From assembly GCF_015351475.1 (NCBI RefSeq), contig NZ_JADKPR010000003.1, positions 237,744-301,743 on the forward strand: a stretch of 64,000 bases of DNA. Direction: 5' to 3'. The notes beneath the pieces were generated by a model. It was not told where the DNA came from, did no database searches, and worked only from the letters and a program-made list of their open reading frames with translations. Of the stretch, positions 25,090 to 34,143 are shown piece after piece (within the stretch, counting starts at the first letter, position 1; the number at the start of each line of letters is the position of its first letter). The stretch is from Flavobacterium sp. HJJ. GTDB taxonomy: Bacteria; Bacteroidota; Bacteroidia; Flavobacteriales; Flavobacteriaceae. The translations under genes were made by a program, and so were the position numbers.

Positions 25090-25126
25090 AAAAACCGTTG
25101 ACAATTGTCAGCGGTTTCGATTTTTA
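25090..25126 (+). terminator. Terminator after the HxlR gene
   Basis: AAACCGTTGACA and TGTCAGCGGTTT form a 12-base stem with one G-T-type mismatch, and GATTTTT follows. It lies about 25 bases past the stop codon. Confidence 0.75.
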
Positions 25127-25142
25127 GTCTAAAAAGGGATGT

Positions 25143-25290
25143 TTACCTGAGGGCTTGTTTTTTTATTTGGCTCAAGGTTTCTTTAGTAATTCCTAAAAAA
25201 GAAGCAATAAGATGCTGTGAAAAACGTTGGATAAATTGAGGGTGATTTTTCGCAAACTCTTCATAGCGAAAGTAATGGCAGCTAATACTT
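25143..25290 (-). pseudogene. Remnant of a Crp/Fnr-family regulator C-terminus
   Basis: On the minus strand an open stretch of about 48 residues ends with TAA at 25143. It reads HYFRYEEFAKNHPQF and HLIASFLGITKETLSQIKK. The second string is the typical helix-turn-helix of small Bacteroidota Crp/Fnr proteins (IASYLGITPETLSRIR). The cyclic-nucleotide-binding domain is missing and a stop codon precedes the fragment, so it is a decayed 3' end. Confidence 0.75.
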
Positions 25291-25304
25291 GTATTTCACT
25301 ATTG

Positions 25305-25320
25305 CCCTCTTTGGAGAGGG
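25305..25320. repeat. Short inverted repeat CCCTC-N6-GAGGG
   Basis: A 16-base perfect inverted repeat followed by AAGGGGTGAGG. Sequences of this form are scattered between genes in many Bacteroidota genomes. Only one copy is present here, so repeat status rests on general knowledge. Confidence 0.4.
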
Positions 25321-25409
25321 AAGGGGTGAGGTTATTCTAAGTGACTATTTTATATTTGCGTCTGGTATAAAGTACTATTTTAGTGATCTTGTTTTTTTTT
25401 AGTCTCTTT

Positions 25410-26438
25410 TTATCGCTTTTTAAGTGTTGATTCACGGGGAATTACCTCAGTATTCAATTCAATTATTTTAGGTTCGAAAGACTTTCCTTCTTTTCGGCAT
25501 GAGATTTCTTCTAATAATAAATTAAAAGCAGCAACACCCATTTCATAGCTAGGCTGATCAACTGTGCTTAATTTTGGTGTGATTACCTGTGAGACTAACC
25601 AGTTGCTAAAACCAATTACAGCAATTTGATCAGGTACCTGAATTCCTTTTTCATTAAAATGAGCCAAAACCCCAACAGCAACTAAATCCGTGATGGCAAA
25701 AATTCCATCAATCCCTTTGTCCTCCTCCAAAATTTGTTTTGCGAATTCGACTCCCTGCTCAAAAGTGATCGTTTTACAAGAATAAACCAATGAAGAATCA
25801 AACGGAATTCCATTTTTTTCCAATACTTTTTTATACCCCAAAAAACGATCAATGGCATTTTGCGGATTTTCAAGACCACGAATATGAGCGATTTTTTTGC
25901 ATCCCATATCAATTAGATGCTGGACAGCTTCCATTGCTGCTTTCTGGTCATTAATGATAACCTTTGAACTCGGAATCAATTTGGAAATTTTATCAAATTG
26001 CACAAACGGAATCTCTTTTCTAAGAATTTCTTTCAGATGAATGTCATCATTCGAATCGTTGGACAGCGACATTATAATTCCATCAACTCTTTTATTTATT
26101 AAAAGGGCTACTTGTTTTTTCTCTAATTCTAAAGATTCATTAGACTGAAGAATAATAACTAAATAGCCATGCCGTTCTGCCTCAGCGATAATGCCATTAA
26201 CAACTCCGGAAAAAAAATGGTGCACCACTTCTGGAATTATCAAACCAATGGTTTTAGATTCTTTAGTTCTCAGATTTACGGCAAAACTGTTAGGTGTATA
26301 GCTTAATTCTTCGGCTAGAGCAATTACTGCTTTCCTTGTTTTTTCGCTAACATCAGGATAGTTTTTTAACGCCTTTGAAACAGTGGTAATGGATATGCCT
26401 AAGGCTGAGGCTATTTCTTTTAATGTCGTCTCTCTCAT
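25410..26438 (-). CDS. LacI-family transcriptional regulator
   Basis: A 342-residue repressor. The N-terminal helix-turn-helix TLKEIASALGISITTVSKALKN and hinge VSEKTRKAVIALAEEL are followed by a periplasmic-binding-protein-like sensor domain (TIGLIIPEVVHHFFSGV, KRVDGIIMSLS, IDGIFAITDLVAVG). It is divergent from a disaccharide-utilisation operon, and two 14-16-base palindromes of LacI type lie between. The effector is probably the transported sugar or a phosphorylated product of it. Confidence 0.93.
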   Translation of the reverse strand: MRETTLKEIASALGISITTVSKALKNYPDVSEKTRKAVIALAEELSYTPNSFAVNLRTKESKTIGLIIPEVVHHFFSGVVNGIIAEAERHGYLVIILQSNESLELEKKQVALLINKRVDGIIMSLSNDSNDDIHLKEILRKEIPFVQFDKISKLIPSSKVIINDQKAAMEAVQHLIDMGCKKIAHIRGLENPQNAIDRFLGYKKVLEKNGIPFDSSLVYSCKTITFEQGVEFAKQILEEDKGIDGIFAITDLVAVGVLAHFNEKGIQVPDQIAVIGFSNWLVSQVITPKLSTVDQPSYEMGVAAFNLLLEEISCRKEGKSFEPKIIELNTEVIPRESTLKKR

Positions 26439-26470
26439 AAAAACAAATATCGAAAAAAAAAATTACAAAA

Positions 26471-26507
26471 CCGAAAACGTTTTCGGTGTTTTCGAAAACG
26501 TTTTCGG
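26471..26507. promoter_or_regulatory. Tandem LacI-type operators
   Basis: CCGAAAACGTTTTCGG (26471-26486) is a perfect 16-base palindrome. TCGAAAACGTTTTCGG (26492-26507) repeats it with one change, 21 bases (two helical turns) downstream, so dimers would bind on the same face. Central CG and flanking A/T match LacI/CcpA-type sites. They lie between the divergent regulator gene and the TonB receptor operon. Confidence 0.88.
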
Positions 26508-26521
26508 TTAAAAACACTAAC

Positions 26522-26549
26522 TTGTTTTGTGAAATTAAAAATAGATTTG
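26522..26549 (+). promoter_or_regulatory. Promoter of the sugar-utilisation operon
   Basis: TTG (26522-26524) and TAGATTTG (26542-26549, perfect TAnnTTTG) are 17 bases apart, 44 bases before the ATG of the TonB-dependent receptor. The second LacI operator ends 14 bases upstream of the -33 element, a position compatible with either repression by contact or activation. Confidence 0.65.
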
Positions 26550-26593
26550 ATAAAAAATAACCAAACAAATTATTAATCAAATAATTTTAACCC

Positions 26594-29215
26594 ATGAAAA
26601 CAACAAATTCGTTATTAAAAAAAATGGGATTAGTTATGGCATTATTGCTTTTTAACTTCTCTTTTTCACAAAACTCAAATTTATCGGGGACAGTATCTGA
26701 TGCTTCGGGGAATCCACTTCAAGGAGTAAATATTACGATAAAAAACAGTAATAAAGCAACCGCAACTGATTCAGACGGAAAATATTCATTTTCAGATCTA
26801 AAAAATGAAACGATAAACATTATTGCTGCTTATATCGGATTTAAATCAGTCGAATTAAAAGTATCTATAGATGGCAACACCATACAAAACATATCCTTAG
26901 TAGAAAATGCAAATGTTTTAGATGATGTGGTGATCACTGGAGTTGTAAATCCGAAAGCAAAAATAAAATCAAGTGTTTCCATAACTTCATTGGGGACAGA
27001 ACAGATAACACAATCCGCACCTAGATCGACAGCTGAAATTTTCCGTACCATTCCCGGTATTCGTTCAGAATCTTCAGGAGGTGAAGGAAATTCAAATATT
27101 TCTGTTCGTGGAGTTCCAATTTCATCTGGCGGATCCAAATATTTACAACTTCAGGAAGATGGATTACCGGTATTATTATTTGGTGATATTGCATTTGCAA
27201 CAGCAGATATTTTTACAAGATTTGATGGAAATATTGCTAGAATAGAAGCTATTCGTGGAGGTTCGGCTTCTACTTTGTCAACTAATTCTCCGGGAGGGAT
27301 AATCAACTTTATCAGCAAAACAGGAAAAACAGAAGGTGGTAATTTGAGCACTGCTTTTGGTTTAGATTATGGTAATTTTAGAACCGATTTGGATTATGGC
27401 GGAAAAATTGGAGAAGGATTGTACTTTCACGCCGGTGGTTTTTACAGAACTGGTGAAGGAATTAGAAATACAGGATTTAACAGCAATAATGGTGGACAAT
27501 TTAAATTTAATATTACTAAAGAATTTGAAAATGGTTCTATTACGGTTTACGCTAAATTCTTAAATGACAGGGCGGTCGCTTATATGCCAATGCCAGTAGC
27601 TGTTTCTGGAACAAATGCCAACCCAAATTGGAAAAGTGTTGACGGTTATGATGCCACAACTGGTGCTTTACAATCTATCTACTTAACTCATAATCTTGGA
27701 CTTGGGCCTGACGGAAATGTGCGCAGAGAAGCAGTTGCTAATGGAATGCATCCAATTTCAAAATCGATAGGAGCCAATGCTTCATTTGACTTAGGCGACG
27801 GCTGGAAAATTAATGACAACATCCGATTAACATTAAATACAGGTGGTTTTATTTCTCCATTCCCTGCTGAATTAGCCACAGCTTCAACAATTGCAAATTC
27901 GTTTGGAGCTGGATCAACTTTAAGCTATGCTGATAATGGAGCCGCTTTTAATACTCCAAATGGTTTAGTTGCCAGAATTCACATGTTCGACACTCAATTA
28001 AACAACATGGGGAATTTTATGAATGATTTGAGGTTGACGAAAAAATTGGACAAAATAGGAATAACAGCCGGATTTTTTAAATCCATGCAAAATGTATCTA
28101 TGTCATGGCTGTGGAATTCATATTTACAAGAAGTTTCAGATGCGAATCCTCGTTTGATAAACGTTAAAAATGCAGCCGGTACATTATTGTCAGAAAATGG
28201 TCTTTATGCTTATGGAACTCCGGCTTGGGGAAATTTAGCCCGAAATTATGATACACAATACAATGTTTCGGCACCATATATCAATATTACGGTAGATGCA
28301 ACTGAAAAATTATCATTTGAAGGAGGTTTACGTTATGACAAAGGAAAAGTAACGGGTTCATTTGCCGGAGGCGTTTCAACAACCTATGACATCAACAATG
28401 ACGGAAAAATATCAGTACCGGAACAAAATGTTTATGCGATTGATAATGCCAATGCTACGCCGGTAAATTATGATTACGATTATTATTCTTATACTTTAGG
28501 AGCCAATTTCTTAATTAATAACAGACAGTCTGTTTTCGCACGTATCAGTAAAGGTGCTTCAGCTAAAGCGGACAGAATTCTATTTAGTGGTTTGAATTAT
28601 TTGGATGGAAATAAAATCAACGCTTTAGATTTTTTACAACAATCTGAAATTGGATACAAACAAAAATTTAATAGAGGATATTTCTACGCCACAGCCTTCC
28701 ATTCTAAAACAGATGAGCAGGGCGGTTACGAAGCTACTTCAAACAGCATTATCAAAAACAACTATAAATCTCTGGGTCTGGAATTAGAATCAGCCTATAA
28801 TGTAACCGATAATTTAAACCTTAGAAGTTCATTAACATACACAAAAGCTGAAATTACTTCTGGTGACAACAATGGAAATCAGCCTAGAAGACAGCCAAAA
28901 TTAATGTACAGTTTTATCCCTACTTATAAATTCATGAATAAAAACACACTTGGCTTAAGTTTTGTTGGTCAGTCAAAAGCTTTTGCTCAAGATTCCAATC
29001 AATTAGTGATGGATGGATTTGTAATTGTAAATGGATTTGTAGAAGTAGGTATTGCAAAAGGACTGTCTTTAAATATTTCAGGAAACAACTTGTTCAACAC
29101 ACTTGCTATCACTGAAGCAGAAGAAGGCAGCATCACTGAAAACAAAGTAAACTATGTGAGAGCAAGATCAATGACCGGAAGATCCCTTTCTATGGCATTA
29201 TCCTATAAGTTTTAA
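26594..29215 (+). CDS. TonB-dependent outer-membrane receptor for a sugar
   Basis: An 873-residue receptor. Signal peptide (MKTTNSLLKKMGLVMALLLF to FSFSQ), then a carboxypeptidase-regulatory-like beta-sandwich (LSGTVSDASGNPLQGVNITI), a plug domain (STAEIFRTIPGIRSE, NISVRGVP, IEAIRGGSASTL) and a barrel ending in SLSMALSYKF. It is not a SusC-type protein: it is shorter and no SusD gene is adjacent. As the first gene of an operon with a sugar transporter, a kinase and a phosphorylase, it most likely imports the disaccharide across the outer membrane with TonB energy. Confidence 0.93.
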   Translation: MKTTNSLLKKMGLVMALLLFNFSFSQNSNLSGTVSDASGNPLQGVNITIKNSNKATATDSDGKYSFSDLKNETINIIAAYIGFKSVELKVSIDGNTIQNISLVENANVLDDVVITGVVNPKAKIKSSVSITSLGTEQITQSAPRSTAEIFRTIPGIRSESSGGEGNSNISVRGVPISSGGSKYLQLQEDGLPVLLFGDIAFATADIFTRFDGNIARIEAIRGGSASTLSTNSPGGIINFISKTGKTEGGNLSTAFGLDYGNFRTDLDYGGKIGEGLYFHAGGFYRTGEGIRNTGFNSNNGGQFKFNITKEFENGSITVYAKFLNDRAVAYMPMPVAVSGTNANPNWKSVDGYDATTGALQSIYLTHNLGLGPDGNVRREAVANGMHPISKSIGANASFDLGDGWKINDNIRLTLNTGGFISPFPAELATASTIANSFGAGSTLSYADNGAAFNTPNGLVARIHMFDTQLNNMGNFMNDLRLTKKLDKIGITAGFFKSMQNVSMSWLWNSYLQEVSDANPRLINVKNAAGTLLSENGLYAYGTPAWGNLARNYDTQYNVSAPYINITVDATEKLSFEGGLRYDKGKVTGSFAGGVSTTYDINNDGKISVPEQNVYAIDNANATPVNYDYDYYSYTLGANFLINNRQSVFARISKGASAKADRILFSGLNYLDGNKINALDFLQQSEIGYKQKFNRGYFYATAFHSKTDEQGGYEATSNSIIKNNYKSLGLELESAYNVTDNLNLRSSLTYTKAEITSGDNNGNQPRRQPKLMYSFIPTYKFMNKNTLGLSFVGQSKAFAQDSNQLVMDGFVIVNGFVEVGIAKGLSLNISGNNLFNTLAITEAEEGSITENKVNYVRARSMTGRSLSMALSYKF

Positions 29216-29249
29216 TTAAATAGATATTGCATAAATGTTGGTTGGTTTT

Positions 29250-29280
29250 CAATTCCTGTATTTTTATAGTACAGGAATTG
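29250..29280 (+). terminator. Hairpin between receptor and transporter genes
   Basis: Perfect 11-base arms CAATTCCTGTA / TACAGGAATTG around a 9-base loop, 35 bases after the receptor stop. It is followed by ATTTTAAAAT and not a clean T run, so it may be a partial terminator or RNA-stability element that lowers expression of the downstream genes relative to the receptor. Confidence 0.5.
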
Positions 29281-29308
29281 ATTTTAAAATCATAAAAAAC
29301 ACATAATT

Positions 29309-30613
29309 ATGGTACTCTCTAAACCTAAAGTTAGTTTTTGGCAAATAATCAATATGAATGTCGGCTTTTTTGGCATCCAATACAGTTTTGGTTTGCAGCA
29401 AAGTGCTGTAAATCCTATCTATGATTTTCTTCACGCCAGTCCGGATCAAATTCCAATATTAAATTTAGCCGGACCTCTAACCGGATTATTGATTCAGCCC
29501 ATAATTGGGGCAATGAGCGATAAAACCTGGCATCCGAGGTGGGGAAGAAGAAAACCTTACTTTTTTATTGGAGCTGTGATTTGTAGTATTGCCTTATTTC
29601 TTTTCCCATTTAGTAGTTCGCTATGGATGGCAGCAGGTCTGCTTTGGATTTTAGATGTGGGTAATAATACCGCCATGGAACCGTATCGGGCTTTTATTGC
29701 CGACACTCTTAACGAAGATCAGCAGCCGACAGGTTTTCAAGCACAAAGTTTTTTTACCGGATTTGGTCAATTCTTATCCTATATTTCATTATTCCTGTTT
29801 CCCATCGTTTTTACAGGTTACAATGGGGAATTGCCCAACTGGATTTATGCCTCTTTCTTTCTAGGAGCAGTACTTTCAATAACGTCGATTTGGTGGAGCA
29901 TGAAAAAAACAGCAGAAATACCACCTGCAAAAGAAGAAATCGAAAAAATAAAATCAGAACCCTTAAACCTCCTTTCTCCTTTTGTTGATATCTATCATGC
30001 TGTATTGGAAATGCCAAAAGTAATGTGGCAGCTTTTTTTAGTGTATTTATTTCAATGGTATGCTTTAATGTGTTTTTGGCAAAACAATTCCAAAAGCATT
30101 GCTTTGTCAGTATGGAATGTTACTCCTTCTAACAAAGAAATTTATGAAAAAGCGGTAGAATGGATGGGATTGATTGGTGCATTCGGATTTATTATAACCT
30201 TTTCAGTAGCTTTTTATCTGGCAAAATTAGCCAAGAGACACAGTCCCAAAATGGTGCATTTTGTTTGTCTTTTGTTTGGGGCAATTTCCTTTTTCTTTTT
30301 CCCAATAATACAAAATCAGTATTTATTCCTTCCGGTAATCATTGGCTATGGGGTCGCATGGGCAAGCATGATGGGAATTCCTTACCTGATGGTTGTTACC
30401 AATATCCCTAAAGAACGATACGGAGTTTATATGGGAATAATTAATATGATGATTGTGATACCAATGATTTTACAAAATTTATCCTTTGGTTTTATCTTAA
30501 AACATTTTTTAAATAATGATGCACGTTTAGCCGTCACTTTTGCGGGAGTACTTTTAATATTAAGCGCAATAGCAACACTTTTTATTAAAAGTAAAAAACC
30601 GCAGACGATGTAA
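29309..30613 (+). CDS. MFS transporter of the GPH/SLC45 (sucrose-type) group
   Basis: A 434-residue protein with about 12 membrane helices. The loop between helices 2 and 3 reads SDKTWHPRWGRRKPYFFIG, the R-x-G-R-R-(K/R)-P signature of SLC45 and plant SUC-type transporters. The NTAMEPYRAFIADTL segment also matches that group. Such carriers move sucrose or maltose across the inner membrane by proton symport. Its place between a TonB receptor and a kinase/phosphorylase pair fits disaccharide uptake. Confidence 0.9.
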   Translation: MVLSKPKVSFWQIINMNVGFFGIQYSFGLQQSAVNPIYDFLHASPDQIPILNLAGPLTGLLIQPIIGAMSDKTWHPRWGRRKPYFFIGAVICSIALFLFPFSSSLWMAAGLLWILDVGNNTAMEPYRAFIADTLNEDQQPTGFQAQSFFTGFGQFLSYISLFLFPIVFTGYNGELPNWIYASFFLGAVLSITSIWWSMKKTAEIPPAKEEIEKIKSEPLNLLSPFVDIYHAVLEMPKVMWQLFLVYLFQWYALMCFWQNNSKSIALSVWNVTPSNKEIYEKAVEWMGLIGAFGFIITFSVAFYLAKLAKRHSPKMVHFVCLLFGAISFFFFPIIQNQYLFLPVIIGYGVAWASMMGIPYLMVVTNIPKERYGVYMGIINMMIVIPMILQNLSFGFILKHFLNNDARLAVTFAGVLLILSAIATLFIKSKKPQTM

Positions 30614-30648
30614 AAATTGGTTCGATAAACCATTAAAAAACAACAATT

Positions 30649-31575
30649 ATGAATAACATAGATATCCTTTGTGTTGGTGAAGTCCTTATAGATTTCATTG
30701 GACATCAATCAGGAGTTTTTATTGACAACACTAGAGATTATCATCGCTATTTAGGAGGGTCGCCTACTAATGTTGCTATGAACTCTTCAAGATTAGGATT
30801 AAATACCATTATGGTAGCAACAGTAGGAAATGACGGTTTTGGAACTTATATTTTAGACAGGCTGTCCAGTGTTGGCTTAAATACAGATCATATAAAGTGT
30901 CTGGATAGCAAATCTACCAGCGTTATTTTTGTTTCAAGATCTGAGAGTACACCGGACTTCATTCCATACCGTGAAGCCGATTATTGTATTGATGAGGAAC
31001 AAATATCAAAAGAAACATTATCCAAAACTGAAATATTTCACACTACTTGTTTTGCTTTAAGCAAAAAACCAGCACAGGACACCATTTTAAAAAAAGCTGA
31101 AGAAGCATATAATTTAGGCTGTCGATTAAGTATCGATGTCAATTATGCCAAAAAACTTTGGAACAGTCAAGACGAAGCGATTCAAGTAATCAAAACGTAT
31201 TGCAAGTTCAATCCGTTGATAAAAATTAGTGAAGATGACATGTTACGCCTTTTTGAAAAAGAACTTCCTCATGAAGAAATATTTAATTTTTTCCATAACG
31301 AAGGCGTTGATATCGTTTGTCTTACATTGGGCAGCAAAGGAGTGAAATTATCTCAAAAAGGAAAAAACCTTATACAACTGCCTGCTGTTAAAATAGATAA
31401 AGTTGTTGATACCACAGGTGCTGGCGATGCTTTTTGGTCTGGGTTTTTATTTGCTTATATCAAGAAAAAAACAATTCAGGAATGTCTGGATATTGCTTTA
31501 AAATTAGCTGCTTTAAAACTGCAAAATGTAGGTCGTTTACCGGACAATATCAATATCTTATCTCAACTATTATAA
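30649..31575 (+). CDS. PfkB-family sugar kinase, probable fructokinase
   Basis: A 308-residue ribokinase-fold enzyme. Substrate-side motif GGSPTNVAMNSSRLG at residues 37-51; ATP and anion-hole motif DTTGAGD at 254-260 with catalytic base D260. In this operon the expected substrate is fructose released by the downstream phosphorylase, giving fructose-6-phosphate for glycolysis. Other PfkB members (2-keto-3-deoxygluconate or dehydrodeoxygluconate kinases) look similar, so the substrate comes from context. Confidence 0.85.
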   Translation: MNNIDILCVGEVLIDFIGHQSGVFIDNTRDYHRYLGGSPTNVAMNSSRLGLNTIMVATVGNDGFGTYILDRLSSVGLNTDHIKCLDSKSTSVIFVSRSESTPDFIPYREADYCIDEEQISKETLSKTEIFHTTCFALSKKPAQDTILKKAEEAYNLGCRLSIDVNYAKKLWNSQDEAIQVIKTYCKFNPLIKISEDDMLRLFEKELPHEEIFNFFHNEGVDIVCLTLGSKGVKLSQKGKNLIQLPAVKIDKVVDTTGAGDAFWSGFLFAYIKKKTIQECLDIALKLAALKLQNVGRLPDNINILSQLL

Positions 31576-31582
31576 AATCATC

Positions 31583-33319
31583 ATGGAGCAAAATAACAAA
31601 ACAATCACTAATGGTGTAATGCTTAACGCCTATCCTGACAGTATTGGAACCAAGCTGTGTGACACAATAAGCATGCTTAAAAAACCAGAATTTAAGGATG
31701 TTTTTTCTTTATTCTATGTGCTGCCAACATTTTTTAATAGCGATTTAGACAGAGGTTTTTCTATTATTGATTATAATATTAATGACGATTTAGTTACTAC
31801 AGCAGATTTAGATGCTTTGAATGGACTCAATATTAAATTAAAATTTGACATTGTATTAAATCATCTCTCCGTTGCATCACCACAATTTAAAGATTTGCTA
31901 AAAAAAGGAAATCAATCGAAATACAAAGATTTTTTTATCAATTGGAATGAATTCTGGAAGGGCAATGGCCAAAAAAATGAAGAAGGAATCATTATTCCTA
32001 AAGAAGAATTTCTCAACAAACTTTTCATGAGAAAATCTGGTTTGCCCATATTAAAAGTGCATTTCCCAGATGGCACCGAACAACCTTATTGGAACACCTT
32101 TTATCAGCAAATAACGTATAAAAAAATTGCTGCTGCTGATTTACAAAATATAAAACAATTAACAGCAGAGCAGCGCATCATTGTAAGTGAAAAAATCAAC
32201 GATGCAATAGAACAAAATCAAGATTTTAGCAGTATACAATTTGAAGATTGTATTCCTTTCAAAACAGAAATTCTACAGATCGCTGAACAAAATCGTTCCT
32301 ATTTAGGGCAAATGGATGTCAATGCAGCATCTCCATTAGTATGGGATTTTTATGAAGAGACCCTAAAAAAACTAAATGGTTATGGCTGCAATATTCTTCG
32401 TTTGGATGCTTTTGCTTATTTGCATAAGCAAATTGGCGAATCAAACTTTTTCAACAAACCCGGCACTTGGGAATATTTAGAGCGTATCAAGCAAATTGCA
32501 AACAAAAACAGTTTAATGCTCTTGCCTGAAATTCATGCAGAATATGGACTTCATTTACATGACGAAGTAGCAAACGAAGGTTATACTATTTATGATTTTT
32601 TCTTACCTGGTTTGACTATCCACACTATTGAAAACAAATCGAGTAAAGCTCTACTAAACTGGGCAAAGGAAATTCTTGATAAAGGATACAAAACAGTAAA
32701 CATGCTGGGTTGTCACGACGGTATTCCAGTTTTAGATTTAAAAGGAAAAGAAATTAATGGTGTTTACAACAAAGGCTTGTTAGAAGATGATGAAATAGAA
32801 ACCATCATGAGTACAATCATCGAGCGTGGAGGCCGTGTAAAAAATCTTTATGATCCATCAGGGAAAAAAATTTCTTATTACCAAGTAAATGCCACTTTCT
32901 TTAGTGCATTAGGTGAAGACGAACAAAAATTACTTTTGGCCAGAGCGATCCAAATGTTTATGCCAGGAATACCTCAGGTTTGGTATCTGGATATTTTTGC
33001 AGGAAAGAATAATTATGAAGCAGCAGATCATGGCGGCAGTGCAGGGCACAAAGAAATTAACCGCACCACATTAAGTTTGCAAGACATAGAGCGTGGATTA
33101 AAAACTGATGTTGTAAAGAAACAGTTGGAGATTATTCGTTTAAGAAACACCTCAAGTGCTTTTTTGGGCAAAGTTGAAATAAATCCATCGACTGATGATT
33201 CAATAGCTATCAAATGGACCAACAATAATACTATAGCGTATTTAGAAGCCGACCTTAAAACCAATATGTTCACAATACATCATACCGAAAATCAAATTAC
33301 TAAAAAAATGATTTTTTAA
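31583..33319 (+). CDS. GH13 sucrose-phosphorylase-like enzyme
   Basis: A 578-residue enzyme, a little longer than typical GH13_18 phosphorylases (about 490-560). Catalytic motifs: nucleophile D275 in NILRLDAFAYLHKQ, acid/base E316 in LLPEIHAEYG, and H378-D379 in MLGCHDGIPVLDLKG. The spacing of these residues and the short HDGI motif fit sucrose-type phosphorylases, not amylases. Phosphorolysis of sucrose gives glucose-1-phosphate and fructose, matching the kinase gene seven bases upstream. Sucrose-6-phosphate or glucosylglycerate phosphorylases belong to the same subfamily and remain possible. Confidence 0.87.
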   Translation: MEQNNKTITNGVMLNAYPDSIGTKLCDTISMLKKPEFKDVFSLFYVLPTFFNSDLDRGFSIIDYNINDDLVTTADLDALNGLNIKLKFDIVLNHLSVASPQFKDLLKKGNQSKYKDFFINWNEFWKGNGQKNEEGIIIPKEEFLNKLFMRKSGLPILKVHFPDGTEQPYWNTFYQQITYKKIAAADLQNIKQLTAEQRIIVSEKINDAIEQNQDFSSIQFEDCIPFKTEILQIAEQNRSYLGQMDVNAASPLVWDFYEETLKKLNGYGCNILRLDAFAYLHKQIGESNFFNKPGTWEYLERIKQIANKNSLMLLPEIHAEYGLHLHDEVANEGYTIYDFFLPGLTIHTIENKSSKALLNWAKEILDKGYKTVNMLGCHDGIPVLDLKGKEINGVYNKGLLEDDEIETIMSTIIERGGRVKNLYDPSGKKISYYQVNATFFSALGEDEQKLLLARAIQMFMPGIPQVWYLDIFAGKNNYEAADHGGSAGHKEINRTTLSLQDIERGLKTDVVKKQLEIIRLRNTSSAFLGKVEINPSTDDSIAIKWTNNNTIAYLEADLKTNMFTIHHTENQITKKMIF

Positions 33320-33434
33320 AAGATTATGTTAAGCGGTAAATGGAAGCAATGCTGAGGTTTTTTGGGAAAAGGTAGTGATTTGTTTAAAATATTGCTTGTA
33401 AAAACATGATTATCAATATTTTACCGATGTTTAT
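33320..33434. other. Intergenic, unassigned
   Basis: About 115 bases between the GH13 stop and the recognisable group II intron end. It may hold further intron-derived sequence, but nothing diagnostic was seen. Confidence 0.3.
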
Positions 33435-33541
33435 ATCGAGCTTAACCCATCTCTTTGCGAACCGCTGAGTACGTGACCCGGTATGCTCGGTGGTGTGAGA
33501 GGCGCACTCCGTTCTTTTAGGGGCGGAGCCGTCTACTCGAT
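33435..33541 (+). mobile_element. 3' end of a group II intron (domains V-VI)
   Basis: AACCGCTGAGTAC...GTATGCTCGGTGGT folds as a domain V hairpin: the arms pair with a two-base bulge and a small terminal loop. GGTGGTGTGAGAGG followed by a GC-rich hairpin (CACTCCG / CGGAGCC) and the terminal CTACTCGAT forms domain VI with the expected bulged A and final AT. This is the classic 3' end of bacterial group II introns. No reverse-transcriptase ORF or 5' domains are present, so it is a truncated fossil. The coding frame of the next feature begins right at its 3' boundary. Confidence 0.75.
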
Positions 33542-33990
33542 TACCAAAAGTTTGAAGAGATTTTCAAGGCACTCGAAACGGATAAATTACATAGTGAAAA
33601 GGTGTTTTCTACAATGGGCAGATTTTCGATGCTTATACCTTGGTTTCGGATATTATCCGAAATGCCAAAAGCTCCGTTATCTTGCTAGATAATTATGTGG
33701 ATGATACCGTGCTGACCTTATTAGGTAACCGGAATTATGATGTTACTGCAACCATTTATACCAAAAATATCTGCAACCAGTTAAAGCTGGATGTGCAACG
33801 GTACAACAGCCAATATCCGCCAATTGAGATTGATATTTTTCCCGATGCTCACGACCGATTTTTAATTCTTGACAATACAGAACTTTATCATATTGGAGCA
33901 TCTCTAAAAGATTTGGGCAAAAAATGGTTTGCTTTTTCGAGAATGGATATTGAGAATGGTAAGATGCTTCAAATCTTGCATAAACAATAA
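33542..33990 (+). pseudogene. Tail of an ORF6N/RhuM-type protein, frameshifted and N-terminally lost
   Basis: From the intron boundary, frame one reads YQKFEEIFKALETDKLHSEK. After a one-base loss near 33600 it continues in another frame as VFYNGQIFDAYTLVSDIIRNAK and then through SSVILLDNYVDDTVLTLL, PIEIDIFPDAHDRFLI and YHIGASLKDLGKKWFAF to the stop at 33990. The TTG start at 33640 is therefore not a gene start. Homologous C-termini occur in Bacteroidota DNA-binding proteins with ORF6N or RhuM-like N-termini found on mobile elements. The N-terminal domain is missing. Confidence 0.7.
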
Positions 33991-33991
33991 A

Positions 33992-34012
33992 CCCTCTAGA
34001 ATTTTCAGAGGG
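33992..34012 (+). terminator. Terminator-like hairpin
   Basis: CCCTCT and AGAGGG form a 6-base stem around a 9-base loop, directly after the stop of the ORF6N-type remnant, with CTTATTAATT following. A relic of the original gene's terminator is likely. Confidence 0.5.
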
Positions 34013-34143
34013 CTTATTAATTGATATTGATTCACATTTTTAATCGAGATTGGACGCAAACATTAATGAAATTAAATGTTAACTAAACCTAATTCTTTTA
34101 AAAAATTCATTGTGTTTATCAGTGTTTATTTTAATACTTTCAT

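Noticed and set aside
33483..33692. 69-codon plus-strand frame across the intron end
   Set aside because: It reads through group II intron domain VI and an out-of-frame part of the ORF6N-type remnant; not a gene.
33640..33990. 116-codon frame as an intact gene
   Set aside because: Its first codons (TTG GTT TCG GAT) are internal to a longer homologous region broken by a one-base loss; there is no real start.
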